From a bacterium (lineage in GTDB: Bacteria > Orphanbacterota > Orphanbacteria > Orphanbacterales > Orphanbacteraceae), in NCBI GenBank assembly GCA_025782575.1, contig JALGYY010000017.1:926232-990231 (forward strand): a stretch of DNA of 64,000 bases. The letters are read 5' to 3'. Made by a program: the position numbers and the translations under genes. The notes under the pieces are model-generated. The model made no database searches and was not told where the DNA came from. It saw only the letters and a list, made by a program, of their open reading frames with translations. Shown here in pieces: positions 8,420 through 17,902 of the stretch (position 1 is its first letter; the number at the start of each line of letters is the position of its first letter).

Positions 8420-9502
8420 ATGCAGATGTCCGACCACCGCTCCTGTTTCGTATCCATGTTTCTATTGCTGGCGGCGAGTCCCGGATTCGCCCAGGGCCCG
8501 CCGGTAGCGCCTGTCCGCCATGCTGAGGCGATCATTCATGATGTAACGAAAATGATCCAGCTCCCGGGGACCCTCGAGTCGCCGCGGACGAGTCTCGTGG
8601 CAAGTGAGGTTGCCGGAATCGTCATTGAGATGGCGGCTCGCGAGGGTACGGCGGTTACGAAGGGGGACATGCTGGTCCGGCTCAGCAGTTCCAATCTGGA
8701 TCTGGAGCTTCGCGGTCTCGACGGGGAACTGAGAGAAGCTGCGGCGCGACTCGAAAGAGCACGCAGCGCCTATGACCGTGCCAAGAACCTTCACAGCGAA
8801 AGCCTTCTGTCTGAGGACGAATATGATGAGGCACATGCCGAGCTGACAGCGTGGCAAGGAAGGGCTGACAAGCTCGAGGCACAGCTGGAACGGGTCAGGC
8901 TCGATCTGCGGCGGTGTCGTATTGTGGCTCCCTATGGGGGCGTTGTGGTATCCGAGTCGTGCGACCTCGGGGAGTGGATCAGTGTGGGCGAGCCGGTGAT
9001 CGAACTGGTCGCTACAGACGAGCTTGATGTTCGTGTTGAAGTACCGGAACAGCACTTCAATGGAATCAAGCGGGGATCGAACGCCCGCGTGACGATCGAG
9101 GCGATCCCGGGTTACGAAGTGCAGGGAACGGTCGACGCGCTCATCCCCCGAGCCGATCCCCGGGCGCGTACATTCCCGATCAAGATTCGCGTCCCGAACC
9201 CGGAGGGGCTCCTGAACGCCGGCATGCTAGGGAAGGCGTTTCTTCCTGTCGGCCGGACGAAAAAGATGCTCATCGTTCCTAAAGATGCGGTCGTCTCGCT
9301 CGGATTCGGCGTCTCCGTATTCATCATCTCCCCCGACAGCACAGTGGCGCAGGTCAGTATAACGACGGGCGAAGGATACGGAGACTGGATCGTGGTGCAG
9401 GGTGATGTCCAGCCGGGCCAGCAGGTGGTAGTCCGCGGAAATGAACGGCTCCGCCCCGGCCAGAAAGTCTCGGGCGAGAGCCTGGATTACGATCTCCCGT
9501 GA
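8420..9502 (+). CDS. RND efflux periplasmic adaptor (HlyD/AcrA family)
   Basis: 360 residues starting at ATG 8420 behind GAGGG. The signal peptide ends near GFAQ. The order is typical of membrane fusion proteins: beta-barrel and lipoyl half (SEVAGIVIEMAAREGTAVTKG), an alpha-helical hairpin rich in Leu/Glu/Arg (LDGELREAAARLERARSAYD), the second lipoyl half (RIVAPYGGVVVSESCDLGEW) and beta-barrel/membrane-proximal domains. It bridges the inner-membrane pump to an outer-membrane channel. The stop overlaps the GTG of the pump gene that follows. No outer-membrane TolC-like gene is present next to it. Confidence 0.93.
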   Translation: MQMSDHRSCFVSMFLLLAASPGFAQGPPVAPVRHAEAIIHDVTKMIQLPGTLESPRTSLVASEVAGIVIEMAAREGTAVTKGDMLVRLSSSNLDLELRGLDGELREAAARLERARSAYDRAKNLHSESLLSEDEYDEAHAELTAWQGRADKLEAQLERVRLDLRRCRIVAPYGGVVVSESCDLGEWISVGEPVIELVATDELDVRVEVPEQHFNGIKRGSNARVTIEAIPGYEVQGTVDALIPRADPRARTFPIKIRVPNPEGLLNAGMLGKAFLPVGRTKKMLIVPKDAVVSLGFGVSVFIISPDSTVAQVSITTGEGYGDWIVVQGDVQPGQQVVVRGNERLRPGQKVSGESLDYDLP

Positions 9503-12500
9503 AAATCGTACAGAGTGCAATCCGATATCCTGTGACGACAACGGTGGGAGTCCTGTTCCTGGTTCTCTTCGGCATGCTCGCCATTTTCCGCATTCCCGTC
9601 CAGATGAGCCCCGATGTCGATGAGCCGATCATCTCCGTTTCCACGACCTGGCCGGGCGCCTCTCCTCGCGAAATCGAAAGGGAGATCGTCGAAGAGCAGG
9701 AAGAACAGCTGAAATCGCTCGAAGGGCTACGGAAGATGGAGAGCTCCTGCTCGGACAGCCGGGGGAGCATCACTCTCACGTTTTATGTCGGAACCGATAT
9801 CGACGCCGCGATTCTGAAGGTCTCGAACCGTCTCGAACAGGTTCCCTCCTACCCGTCCGAGGCGGATAAGCCGGTCATTACAACCGGCAATATTTTCGCC
9901 AACGCCATCGGCTGGTTCATTCTTCGACCGACCGAGGAGAATGGATTCGAGGGTGACATCTCCACGCTCTTCGATTACGCGGATAACGTGATCAAGCCGG
10001 CGTTCGAAAGGGTGTCCGGTGTGTCGGGGGCCAATATCTACGGCGGCCGTACGCGTGAAATGCAAGTGATCGTCGACCCAGCCAGGCTTGCCACCCGCCA
10101 GGTTACGCTGGGCGAGCTCGCCACCGCCCTCGACCGGGAGAACAAGAACTACAGTGGCGGCGATTTCGACGAAGGGAAGCGGCGTTATATCGTTCGCACT
10201 GTAGGCGAATACGAAACGGCTGAGGATATCGAATCGATCGTCATCGCCGTCCGGAACGGTCTTTCCATTTACCTGCGTGACGTGGGTCGGGCCGAGCTCG
10301 GTTACCGAAAGGCCGGCGCCCGTGTCTTCCAGAACGGCCGGCCGGTACTCGCCATCAACGCCGTCCGCGAACCAGGTTCGAATGTGCTCGACGTCATGAC
10401 GCGACTCCAGGAAGTTATGGGGCACCTCGACGAGACCGAGCTTACGGGCCGGGGGCTCCACCTGATCCAGGTTTATGACGAAACCGAGTACATCGTAAGC
10501 GCCATTTCACTCGTCCGGCAGAGCCTGATCATCGGCGGCGCACTCGCGATTCTGATCCTATTGCTTTATCTCCGTAGCTTTACGAGCACATTCGTGATTG
10601 CCGCGGCGATTCCGGTCAGCGTGGTGGGGGTGTTCCTTATGATGTACTGGTTCGGCCGCACGATCAACGTGGTGAGCCTCGCCGGTATGGCCTTCGCAAT
10701 CGGCATGGTGGTCGATAACTCGATTGTGGTGCTCGAGAACATCTATCGCCATCGACAAATGGGAAAATCGAGGCGCGATGCGGCCCATGACGGAGCCTCC
10801 GAAGTATGGGGGGCGGTGCTCGCAAGCACACTCACGACAATCGCCGTCTTTGTTCCGGTCCTGTTCATCCGCGAAGAAGTGGGACAGTTGTTCGGCGACA
10901 TCGCCATCGCGATCAGCTGCGCTGTCGCGTTCAGTCTGGTGGTCGCCGTTACCGTGATCCCGAGCCTCTCGGCCAAGATATTGGGAACTGAGAATGCCGC
11001 AGTGAAAGCAAGAAGCGGGTTCAAGGATCTTTGGGGAGGGGCCGCGATCGCCGGCCGGATCAATCGATGGATTGCCGATACGGTGTACAGGATAACAGGA
11101 AGTAACCGGTTGCGAATCACACTCGTCGCCGGGCTCGTCGTTCTTTCGATCGGGGGGAGCCTGCTGCTCGCGCCCGACACCGAATATCTGCCGGCGGGAA
11201 ATAGAAATTTCCTGTTCGGCTTCCTGCTTCCTCCCCCCGGCTACAATCTGAACGAAGTTTCGGATATGGAGTCCGTGTTCAGCGAACAGTTGAGTTACCT
11301 GTGGGAAGCGCCCGCTGATACCCCCGAAACAGATGCCCTCCCCGGCGGAGGGATCGAAAGCTACTTCTTCGTGGCACTGAACTCCAACGCTTTCATGGGT
11401 GCCCGATCCCGAAGCGAAGAGCGATCGAGGGAACTGCTCCCCGAATTTCGAAAAGTGAACGCCAAACTTCCCGGAACGATCTTTGTGATGAATCAGGCGG
11501 GGATTTTTTCGGGGGTCGGCGGCCGTTCAATCGATCTCGAAATTCGCGGGCCCGATCTCGAGCATCTGCTTGGACTGGGGGGCGAGATTTTCGGCAAGGT
11601 GATGCAGAATCTACCGGGCGCGCAGGCACGGCCGATCCCCGGACTTGATCTCGGGAATCCCGAGGTGCAGGTGCGCACTCACCGGCGCCGCGCGGCGGAA
11701 CTGGGAATTTCGAATCGCGAACTCGGCTATGCGGTAAGCGTTCTGGTGGACGGGGCGAAGGCGAGCGAGTTCCAGTATCAGGGAGATGAGATCGATCTCC
11801 GGCTCACTACTGAAAACAGCGGGGCTCACAGGACTCATCTTCTGGAAGAGCTTCCGATTGCGACGAGAAGCGGCGAGTTGGTCACACTGGGTTCGGTAGC
11901 GGACATCACGCTGGAAACCGGCCCGACGACAATCAACAGGAGCGAGCGCCAGCGAACGATTACGATCCGGGTGAGCCCGTCGGATGAAATGCCGCTCGAG
12001 CGTGCGATGAAGACGATCGAAAGCGAAATTCTGGCACCCATGAGAGAGTCGGGGCGTCTCGGCGGGCTCTATCGTGTCGAATTGTCGGGAACAGCGGACA
12101 AACTCGCCCAGACCTGGTCGGCCCTTAAATGGAATCTATTGCTGGCGCTCGTAATTACGTTCCTGCTTCTTTCCGCACTGTTCGAGAACTTCATCTATCC
12201 ATTCGTCATCATGTTCAGCGTCCCCCTGGCCGCGTTCGGCGGGTTTCTGGGGCTCGCGATACTCACACTGTTCACGCCGCGCCAGTCTCTTGATGTACTC
12301 ACGATGCTCGGCTTTATCATTTTGATCGGTACTGTGGTGAACAACGCCATCCTGATCGTCCATCAGACGCTCCATCACATCAGAACCGACGGGATGTCGA
12401 ACCGCGAAGCGATCCGGGAGGCTGTTCGTAATCGTGTACGCCCGATCTTCATGAGCGTCAGCACTTCGGTCTTCGGCATGCTGCCGCTGGTAATCTTCCC

Positions 12501-12696
12501 CGGCGCAGGCTCGGAGCTCTATCGGGGCCTCGGAAGTGTAGTGGTCGGCGGCCTCATCGTATCCACCCTCTTTACGCTCTTTCTCGTCCCTGCGCTTCTC
12601 AGCATGATGCTTGATGTTCGGGCAGCAGCCGAGATCCGAATTCGTAGCATCTTCCAAGGGACACCCGGTCCCGAGGATGGGGCGACGGCCCCCTGA
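9499..12696 (+). CDS. RND efflux pump, inner-membrane permease (AcrB/HAE-1-like)
   Basis: 1065 residues, starting at a GTG that overlaps the adaptor stop (GTGA). The N-terminus MKIVQSAIRYPVTTTVGVLF is the usual first membrane helix, followed by the pore domain (VQMSPDVDEPIISVSTTWPG), and twelve membrane helices are discernible in two repeats. In TM4 the proton-relay motif reads GMVVDNSIVVLEN (D406-N407). AcrB has two consecutive Asp residues here, so the second is Asn, as in several other RND branches. RND pumps use proton motive force to extrude drugs, bile-like compounds or lipids. Specificity is unknown. Operon with the adaptor upstream. Confidence 0.95.
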   Translation: MKIVQSAIRYPVTTTVGVLFLVLFGMLAIFRIPVQMSPDVDEPIISVSTTWPGASPREIEREIVEEQEEQLKSLEGLRKMESSCSDSRGSITLTFYVGTDIDAAILKVSNRLEQVPSYPSEADKPVITTGNIFANAIGWFILRPTEENGFEGDISTLFDYADNVIKPAFERVSGVSGANIYGGRTREMQVIVDPARLATRQVTLGELATALDRENKNYSGGDFDEGKRRYIVRTVGEYETAEDIESIVIAVRNGLSIYLRDVGRAELGYRKAGARVFQNGRPVLAINAVREPGSNVLDVMTRLQEVMGHLDETELTGRGLHLIQVYDETEYIVSAISLVRQSLIIGGALAILILLLYLRSFTSTFVIAAAIPVSVVGVFLMMYWFGRTINVVSLAGMAFAIGMVVDNSIVVLENIYRHRQMGKSRRDAAHDGASEVWGAVLASTLTTIAVFVPVLFIREEVGQLFGDIAIAISCAVAFSLVVAVTVIPSLSAKILGTENAAVKARSGFKDLWGGAAIAGRINRWIADTVYRITGSNRLRITLVAGLVVLSIGGSLLLAPDTEYLPAGNRNFLFGFLLPPPGYNLNEVSDMESVFSEQLSYLWEAPADTPETDALPGGGIESYFFVALNSNAFMGARSRSEERSRELLPEFRKVNAKLPGTIFVMNQAGIFSGVGGRSIDLEIRGPDLEHLLGLGGEIFGKVMQNLPGAQARPIPGLDLGNPEVQVRTHRRRAAELGISNRELGYAVSVLVDGAKASEFQYQGDEIDLRLTTENSGAHRTHLLEELPIATRSGELVTLGSVADITLETGPTTINRSERQRTITIRVSPSDEMPLERAMKTIESEILAPMRESGRLGGLYRVELSGTADKLAQTWSALKWNLLLALVITFLLLSALFENFIYPFVIMFSVPLAAFGGFLGLAILTLFTPRQSLDVLTMLGFIILIGTVVNNAILIVHQTLHHIRTDGMSNREAIREAVRNRVRPIFMSVSTSVFGMLPLVIFPGAGSELYRGLGSVVVGGLIVSTLFTLFLVPALLSMMLDVRAAAEIRIRSIFQGTPGPEDGATAP

Positions 12697-12746
12697 TTTC
12701 ATCGAAACACCTCTCTCCTGCTTGTCCCATCCCGCCGAATCGCTTA

Positions 12747-12758
12747 TTGTTCGAACAA
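12747..12758. promoter_or_regulatory. Perfect 12-bp palindrome TTGTTCGAACAA upstream of a TPR peptidase gene
   Basis: A perfect dyad lies 40 bases before the ATG at 12798 in the 102-base gap after the RND gene. It has the size of a dimeric repressor operator. No further copy of the full 12-mer was noticed in the window (the inner GTTCGAAC recurs at 60423-60430), so the assignment is weak. Confidence 0.3.
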
Positions 12759-12797
12759 ATCAGCAGCCTGTACATATGGTAGGGAGGAACGACCGGG

Positions 12798-15587
12798 ATG
12801 AGAGGGAGAGCTGTTTTTTCACTATTGGTGGCGCTCATGGCGGGGGTAGCCGGGATCGCCGGCGCCGGTGACGACAAGCCGACCGACAACAAGCGAATCG
12901 TCGACAGAATCATTGAAAAGCGAAACGGGGTGGAAGCGGCGATTCCTGATCTCGACCGACGGCCATTGGAAAAGGCGGAAAGCCTGATCCGGCTGGGTAT
13001 GCTTGATGAGGCCCGCGCGATTCTGAATCAACTGGAATTCGACCTGGACGAGAACCGGATCGAGGCGGCTCTTCTGCTCGCTGATCTTCAGCTCCGGCTC
13101 TACGATTTTAACGGTGCTGCGGAGTCTGTCCGAATCGCCGAAGAGATCGATCCTGAAGATGACGGCGTTTTCGCCCATCAGATGGCGATCATGAACGCCC
13201 GTGAAGATCTCGCCACAATCGACAAGCTGACCAAAGAGCGACTCCGGGATCGGCCCGGCTCAGTTGCGGGACGGCTTGCACGCGGTTCTCTTCTTTATCA
13301 ACTCCTCCGGCATGACGAATCCGAGGTCGAATACGAAGAGGCGCTCGCCCTCGCGAAGAAACCGGACCAGGGCGTGCGTGCCCTGACCGGCCTGCTCCTG
13401 ATCGCATACAAGCGTGGGGATTATGACGGCGCGCTCGCCATAGGGGAGCGGGCGATCGAGGCGGGATTTCCGACGCCCGGCCTGATCAACTCGATCGCGC
13501 AGACCATGATCCGGACCGGCGACGTCGGCGAAGCGATCGAGCTCTGTCATGAGAGCTTACGATGGGATCCTTTGAATGAATTCGCCCACTACATGCTCGG
13601 CAACGGTTACGCGGAACAAAACTATACCGAACTGGAAGCGGACTACCCGGGCGCCTTCCCCGACTCTTTGACTGAGCCTTACCTGATCGAAGCCAAGAGA
13701 CTTCTGGCAGAAGGGAAAAGGGGGCCGGCCCGGGCGACGCTGATCAATCTGAAGCGAGATGAGCCCGGCCTCGCCGATCCCGATCTACTTCTCGGCACAA
13801 TGTTCTGGGAAGAGGGTGAGCCCGATTCGGCAATCGCTCATTTCAATGCCTCCCTCGAAGTCTGTCCCGGGTACGGCCGGGCTCATAATGCGTTTGCGAA
13901 GGCGATGGAATGGAAGAAGCTCCGCGCCAATGTCCATCGACAGGTCTACGAGAAGACCTTCGCGGAGACGGCTATGCCGGAGATTCCCCGGATCGAAGAA
14001 TTCGTACTCAACTTCGACGGTCTCTCCGACCGTCACAAGAAGCGAGTCGCCCTCTCGATCGATCCCTGGAAACGCTTCCTGCCCGTGCTGATCGAGGCGG
14101 GAGCGACTTATTATATCAAGCCGCTGTTCGAGCGACTCTCGGAAACGCCCCATCAGGAACTGCTCGCCGACATGCGGATCGACTACGATTCGAGACTCTG
14201 GGACGATGTGCGGGGATGCGGCGGCTTTCATACGGTAACCGGTGTGGAGGATGTGGAGCGCACGGTATTCATGAAGTACAACACAGTCCTTCATGAGATG
14301 ACCCACCAGGTGCATTACGTTCTGACCCCCGATGAGCAACGGATTATTCAGGATCACTATCGAAACGCGAAAGAGCAGGAGGGGAACGGCCAAAAAACGT
14401 TTGTCTCCCGTTATCAGGGGTCGAGCGTCTGGGAGTATTTTGCGGAGGGGATCAACTCCTACTTCAGCCCGAAGCGAGACGAGTACGACACAAGGGAAAT
14501 CGTCCGGGAGCGTCTCATCGAGTTCGATTCCGGACTGCTCGGTATGCTCGATCAGTTCCTCGTTGATGGATCGATAGAAAAATACTATGCACCTGCCTAC
14601 GTGGTAGCGGCCTATGACGAAGTTGAAAACGGCGATGCCGATAAGGCGGTGACATTGCTCGAGAAGGCGCTCGGCCGCTCGCCGGACGACGAGTCCGCGC
14701 TCAGCTCGCTCGCCCGAACGTATTCGATTCTCGATCGCGACGATGACGCGGTTCGGTCGGGGGAGCGGGCAACCGAAGTTCACGAGAGTGCTTCGCAAAC
14801 CTGGGTGCATTATTCTCAGGCTGTCTTCCATAAGACCGGGTCAAGGGCGGACGCCATCCGGCTTCTTCTTAAGGCGCGCCAGTCGGTCGACAAGAACCAG
14901 CGATGGGAGATCGAACTGGCGCTCGGAAGCGCGTATGCGGCGCGGGGTGAGCTCCGGAACGCGCGCGATGCGTACGAATGGGTACTCAGCTATCAGAATG
15001 ACAACCCCGAGGCACTCTGGGGGCTGGCGTACACTCTCGGATTCAACGGGGCCCGGGAGCGGGCGGACGAGCTCTTTCAGAAAGTGGTCCGGAGGCGAAG
15101 CGGCATCGTGGAACTGCGGACTGACTACGCCCGTTTTCTCATTCGGGAAGGCCGTTATGATGAGGCGGAGAAGCAGCTCGGCGAGGCGCGGGGTCTCGAT
15201 CCTGTAAGCACGGATGTCGAAACGGCGGCCGGGTTGCTTGCGCTCTACCAGGGTGATCCTGAAGGTGCGAAAAGGTCGCTCGAGTCGGCCAGGCTATACG
15301 CTGATTACAACGATCTTGCCACCGCGCTTCTTGCCAATTCCCTCGTTCGTCTGGGTGATCTGGAAGGGGCCGAAACCCTTCTCGATCCGATCCGTGAGTC
15401 GATGGAGAGGGGAGATCCGCCCACCTGGGTTTACGTGAAAAAGAAGGCCGACTTCATTCCCGCCCACGAGTACCCGGCCGAACTCCGCTGGATCCTCTAC
15501 CAGACCGCTTCGAAGCTCGCGGAAGCGCAAGGGGATGAAATCAAAGCTAAGGAGTACGCGTTCCTGATGGAGCAGAGCTTCAGGTAG
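12798..15587 (+). CDS. Secreted TPR protein with HExxH metallopeptidase domain
   Basis: 929 residues behind a GGGAGG ribosome binding site. The N-terminus is a signal peptide (MRGRAVFSLLVALMAGVAG). Residues ~50-390 and ~610-920 are arrays of tetratricopeptide repeats. Between them, residues ~395-600 contain VLHEMTHQVHYVL, giving an H499-E500-x-x-H503 zinc site, and WEYFAEGINSYFS about 45 residues later, whose Glu is the likely third ligand (gluzincin-type). This resembles peptidase-MA-like domains in TPR proteins. It is probably exported, with the TPRs binding partners or substrates. Neighbours give no firm clue. The substrate is unknown. Confidence 0.85.
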   Translation: MRGRAVFSLLVALMAGVAGIAGAGDDKPTDNKRIVDRIIEKRNGVEAAIPDLDRRPLEKAESLIRLGMLDEARAILNQLEFDLDENRIEAALLLADLQLRLYDFNGAAESVRIAEEIDPEDDGVFAHQMAIMNAREDLATIDKLTKERLRDRPGSVAGRLARGSLLYQLLRHDESEVEYEEALALAKKPDQGVRALTGLLLIAYKRGDYDGALAIGERAIEAGFPTPGLINSIAQTMIRTGDVGEAIELCHESLRWDPLNEFAHYMLGNGYAEQNYTELEADYPGAFPDSLTEPYLIEAKRLLAEGKRGPARATLINLKRDEPGLADPDLLLGTMFWEEGEPDSAIAHFNASLEVCPGYGRAHNAFAKAMEWKKLRANVHRQVYEKTFAETAMPEIPRIEEFVLNFDGLSDRHKKRVALSIDPWKRFLPVLIEAGATYYIKPLFERLSETPHQELLADMRIDYDSRLWDDVRGCGGFHTVTGVEDVERTVFMKYNTVLHEMTHQVHYVLTPDEQRIIQDHYRNAKEQEGNGQKTFVSRYQGSSVWEYFAEGINSYFSPKRDEYDTREIVRERLIEFDSGLLGMLDQFLVDGSIEKYYAPAYVVAAYDEVENGDADKAVTLLEKALGRSPDDESALSSLARTYSILDRDDDAVRSGERATEVHESASQTWVHYSQAVFHKTGSRADAIRLLLKARQSVDKNQRWEIELALGSAYAARGELRNARDAYEWVLSYQNDNPEALWGLAYTLGFNGARERADELFQKVVRRRSGIVELRTDYARFLIREGRYDEAEKQLGEARGLDPVSTDVETAAGLLALYQGDPEGAKRSLESARLYADYNDLATALLANSLVRLGDLEGAETLLDPIRESMERGDPPTWVYVKKKADFIPAHEYPAELRWILYQTASKLAEAQGDEIKAKEYAFLMEQSFR

Positions 15588-15638
15588 GGGTCGAGGATCG
15601 GAATCGATTTGCCGGTCAGTTTCCGGCCGCCATCCCCG

Positions 15639-16394
15639 TCATCGCTTCATTGATTCCGCTTCACCGGTCATGGGAACGAAGCGGACGGGGATGATCGCCC
15701 GTCTTTTGAGTACGCCGTTCTCTTTTCGTACTTGTATGAGTTCCTGTGAGTAACCACCTACCGGAATGACGAGCCTCCCCCCTTCGGCGAGCTGCTGGAG
15801 GAGCGGAGCGGGAATCTGTTCGGGTGCAGCCGTCACGATGATCGCATCGAACGGGTCTTCGCCCGGCCATCCTTGATAGCCGTCGCCGGCCCGTACGGTC
15901 ACATTCTCGTAACCCAGAATTTCGAGAATCTTCGCAGCTGAATCCGCCAGCTCCTCGACGATTTCAATCGAGAAGACCTGACCGACGATTTCGGAAAGAA
16001 CGGCAGCCTGATAGCCGGAGCCGGTACCGACTTCCAGAACCTTGTCATCGGGCTCGAGTTCGAGCAGTTCTGTCATGATCGCCACGATGTAGGGCTGTGA
16101 AATAGTCTGGCCCTCGGCGATCGGAAGAGGGTGGTCATCGTATGCTTCTGATTCGAGCGCGGCCGGAACGAATCGGTGTCTTTGGACCGAACGCATGGCG
16201 TCCAGCACACGCGGGTCCTTGATCCCCCGCGAGACGATTTGATTCTCTACCATGTCCATTCGATCACTCCACCTGGGATCGGCATTCGCCGGCGGCCGCC
16301 GTTTCGAGTCTTCACCGTTGCCGACATCGGCCCAGAACATGAGAACCAGCGTAGCCGCGACAATCAGGACCGCAAAACCTTCTTTCCAATCCAT
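15639..16394 (-). CDS. pcm: Exported protein-L-isoaspartate O-methyltransferase
   Basis: 251 residues from ATG 16394, preceded by GGGGAG. The SAM-binding motif VLEVGTGSGYQAAVLSE and the PIMT signatures MVENQIVSRGIKDPRVL, EGQTISQPYIVAIMTELL and DAIIVTAAPEQIPAPLLQQL are all present. The enzyme methylates isoaspartyl residues to start repair of aged proteins. Here the catalytic domain is preceded by a hydrophobic leader (FAVLIVAATLVLMFWADVG), so the enzyme is probably periplasmic or membrane-tethered. The frame extends further upstream to 16538, but that part has no family similarity. The gene is convergent with the TPR peptidase gene; a weak GCCGG/CCGGC hairpin lies between them. Confidence 0.9.
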   Translation of the reverse strand: MDWKEGFAVLIVAATLVLMFWADVGNGEDSKRRPPANADPRWSDRMDMVENQIVSRGIKDPRVLDAMRSVQRHRFVPAALESEAYDDHPLPIAEGQTISQPYIVAIMTELLELEPDDKVLEVGTGSGYQAAVLSEIVGQVFSIEIVEELADSAAKILEILGYENVTVRAGDGYQGWPGEDPFDAIIVTAAPEQIPAPLLQQLAEGGRLVIPVGGYSQELIQVRKENGVLKRRAIIPVRFVPMTGEAESMKR

Positions 16395-16558
16395 TTTCGC
16401 TCCCCGTGTGATGCCCTGAATAGAATATAGCCTCCCCCGGCCGATCGACCAGAAGAACAAGCCCTGACACCCTTGAAGGTTGAGCCGACCCCGCGCATAC
16501 TCAGGTGAGTCGGCGCAGGTGCTACCCCACATCGGCACTGCAGGAAGGGGCCCGCTTC

Positions 16559-17902
16559 ATGAAACAGCGCTTTCTCTTCATCGGTGACATTCACCTCGGT
16601 CGCCGCCCCTTGCGACTCCCCGACGATCTGACCGAGTACGGTGTGGATCCCGCCCAGCTCACCCCAGCGACCGCCTGGCGACTCGCCGTCCGATGGGCGG
16701 TCTCCAATAATATTGACGCAGTCGTTCTCGCAGGCGACGTCATCGAGGGAATGGACGACCGCTTCGAAGCGCTGGCACTGCTCGAGAGGGGCATCCGGAC
16801 CCTTGTGGATACAGGGATTCCCGTGTTCGGCATAGCTGGGAACCACGATGTAGAGGCGCTTCCCCTGGTGGCTGCAAGGATCGACGGTTTTCGGCTGGTG
16901 GGTGAAGGAGGACGATGGGAAACGGCCGATCTGGGAGGCGAAAGTGGTGCCCGGCTTCTAGGATGGTCGCACCACGAAAAGCGGCATGAGACTGATCCCA
17001 CGGAAAGCCTTGTCAACTTCGTTCCAGACAAAACCAGGGCGACTATCGCCGTTCTTCACGCCGATCTTGATGATTCACGAAGCAATTATGCTCCTGTCTC
17101 TCGGGCAGGGCTGGAATCGATCCCGACAGACGCCTGGTTTCTGGGGCACATCCACACGCCATCAGATCTTTCGGGATCGCGGCCGATCGGTTATCTCGGC
17201 TCGCTCGTCGGATTGGACCCGGGAGAGCCGGGGCGACGCGGCCCCTGGCTGGTAACTGTCGGTGGCCCCGGGGAAGTGGAGGCCGAGCAGATTCCCCTCG
17301 CTCCGATTCGCTGGGAACGCTTGGATGTCTCAGTAGAAGAGATGAGCACGGACGAAGGCCAGCCGATCGACGACCGATTCCATCAATTGCTCTACAGTGC
17401 TCTCGAAACGATTCGAGATAGGATAGACGGCGGCACGGAATTGCTCGCGGTCGGATGCAGGCTCCGGCTCACGGGCAAGAACGAAGACCATCTCTTGATC
17501 GGACAGCTGGTACGGGAGGGAATCGACTTTCCCCGGCTGACCGCCGACCGCACCCACTACTTCGTGGAAAAGATTATAGATGAATCGACCGCCCCGTTTG
17601 ACCTGGAGAAAATCGCGGCCGGCTCGGATCCACCCGCCATTCTCGCCGGTAAAATATTGGCACTCCAGGGGAGAGGGGTGGAGGGGGAGAATATTCTGCG
17701 AGATGCTACGAATGCCCTCGCCCCGGTTTCCGGTGCGGCCCGCTGGCAAGGGGTGGACACCCAAGCGGATGACCCCGCTACTGTTCGAGAAATTCTCGTC
17801 CGGGCGGGATTGGAGGTGCTCGAAAAACTGATGGCCCAGCAGGCTCCCCCGGCCTCGGCTGATTCATCGGCGACATTGACTCGCAGTGAGGGCGAATCAT
17901 GA
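16559..17902 (+). CDS. YhaO/SbcD-like DNA-repair metallophosphoesterase
   Basis: About 447 residues from ATG 16559. The calcineurin-like phosphoesterase motifs come in order: GDIHLGRRP, GDVIEG, GNHDVE, LHADLDD and GHIHTPSDL. These bind two metal ions in Mre11/SbcD/YhaO nucleases. The C-terminal third lacks recognisable motifs and probably contacts the partner ATPase. The stop overlaps the start of the next gene (ATGA at 17899), so the two are coupled and should form an Mre11-Rad50-like nuclease complex acting on DNA ends or hairpins. Similarity is closer to the YhaO branch than to SbcD, judged from the partner's architecture. Confidence 0.87.
   Translation: MKQRFLFIGDIHLGRRPLRLPDDLTEYGVDPAQLTPATAWRLAVRWAVSNNIDAVVLAGDVIEGMDDRFEALALLERGIRTLVDTGIPVFGIAGNHDVEALPLVAARIDGFRLVGEGGRWETADLGGESGARLLGWSHHEKRHETDPTESLVNFVPDKTRATIAVLHADLDDSRSNYAPVSRAGLESIPTDAWFLGHIHTPSDLSGSRPIGYLGSLVGLDPGEPGRRGPWLVTVGGPGEVEAEQIPLAPIRWERLDVSVEEMSTDEGQPIDDRFHQLLYSALETIRDRIDGGTELLAVGCRLRLTGKNEDHLLIGQLVREGIDFPRLTADRTHYFVEKIIDESTAPFDLEKIAAGSDPPAILAGKILALQGRGVEGENILRDATNALAPVSGAARWQGVDTQADDPATVREILVRAGLEVLEKLMAQQAPPASADSSATLTRSEGES

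Noticed and set aside
13785-14831. Open frame on the - strand (about 348 codons)
   Set aside because: Antisense to the TPR metallopeptidase whose HExxH site and repeats are clear on the + strand.
15611-15627. GCCGG/CCGGC hairpin between convergent genes as a terminator
   Set aside because: Only five base pairs and no T-run on either strand.
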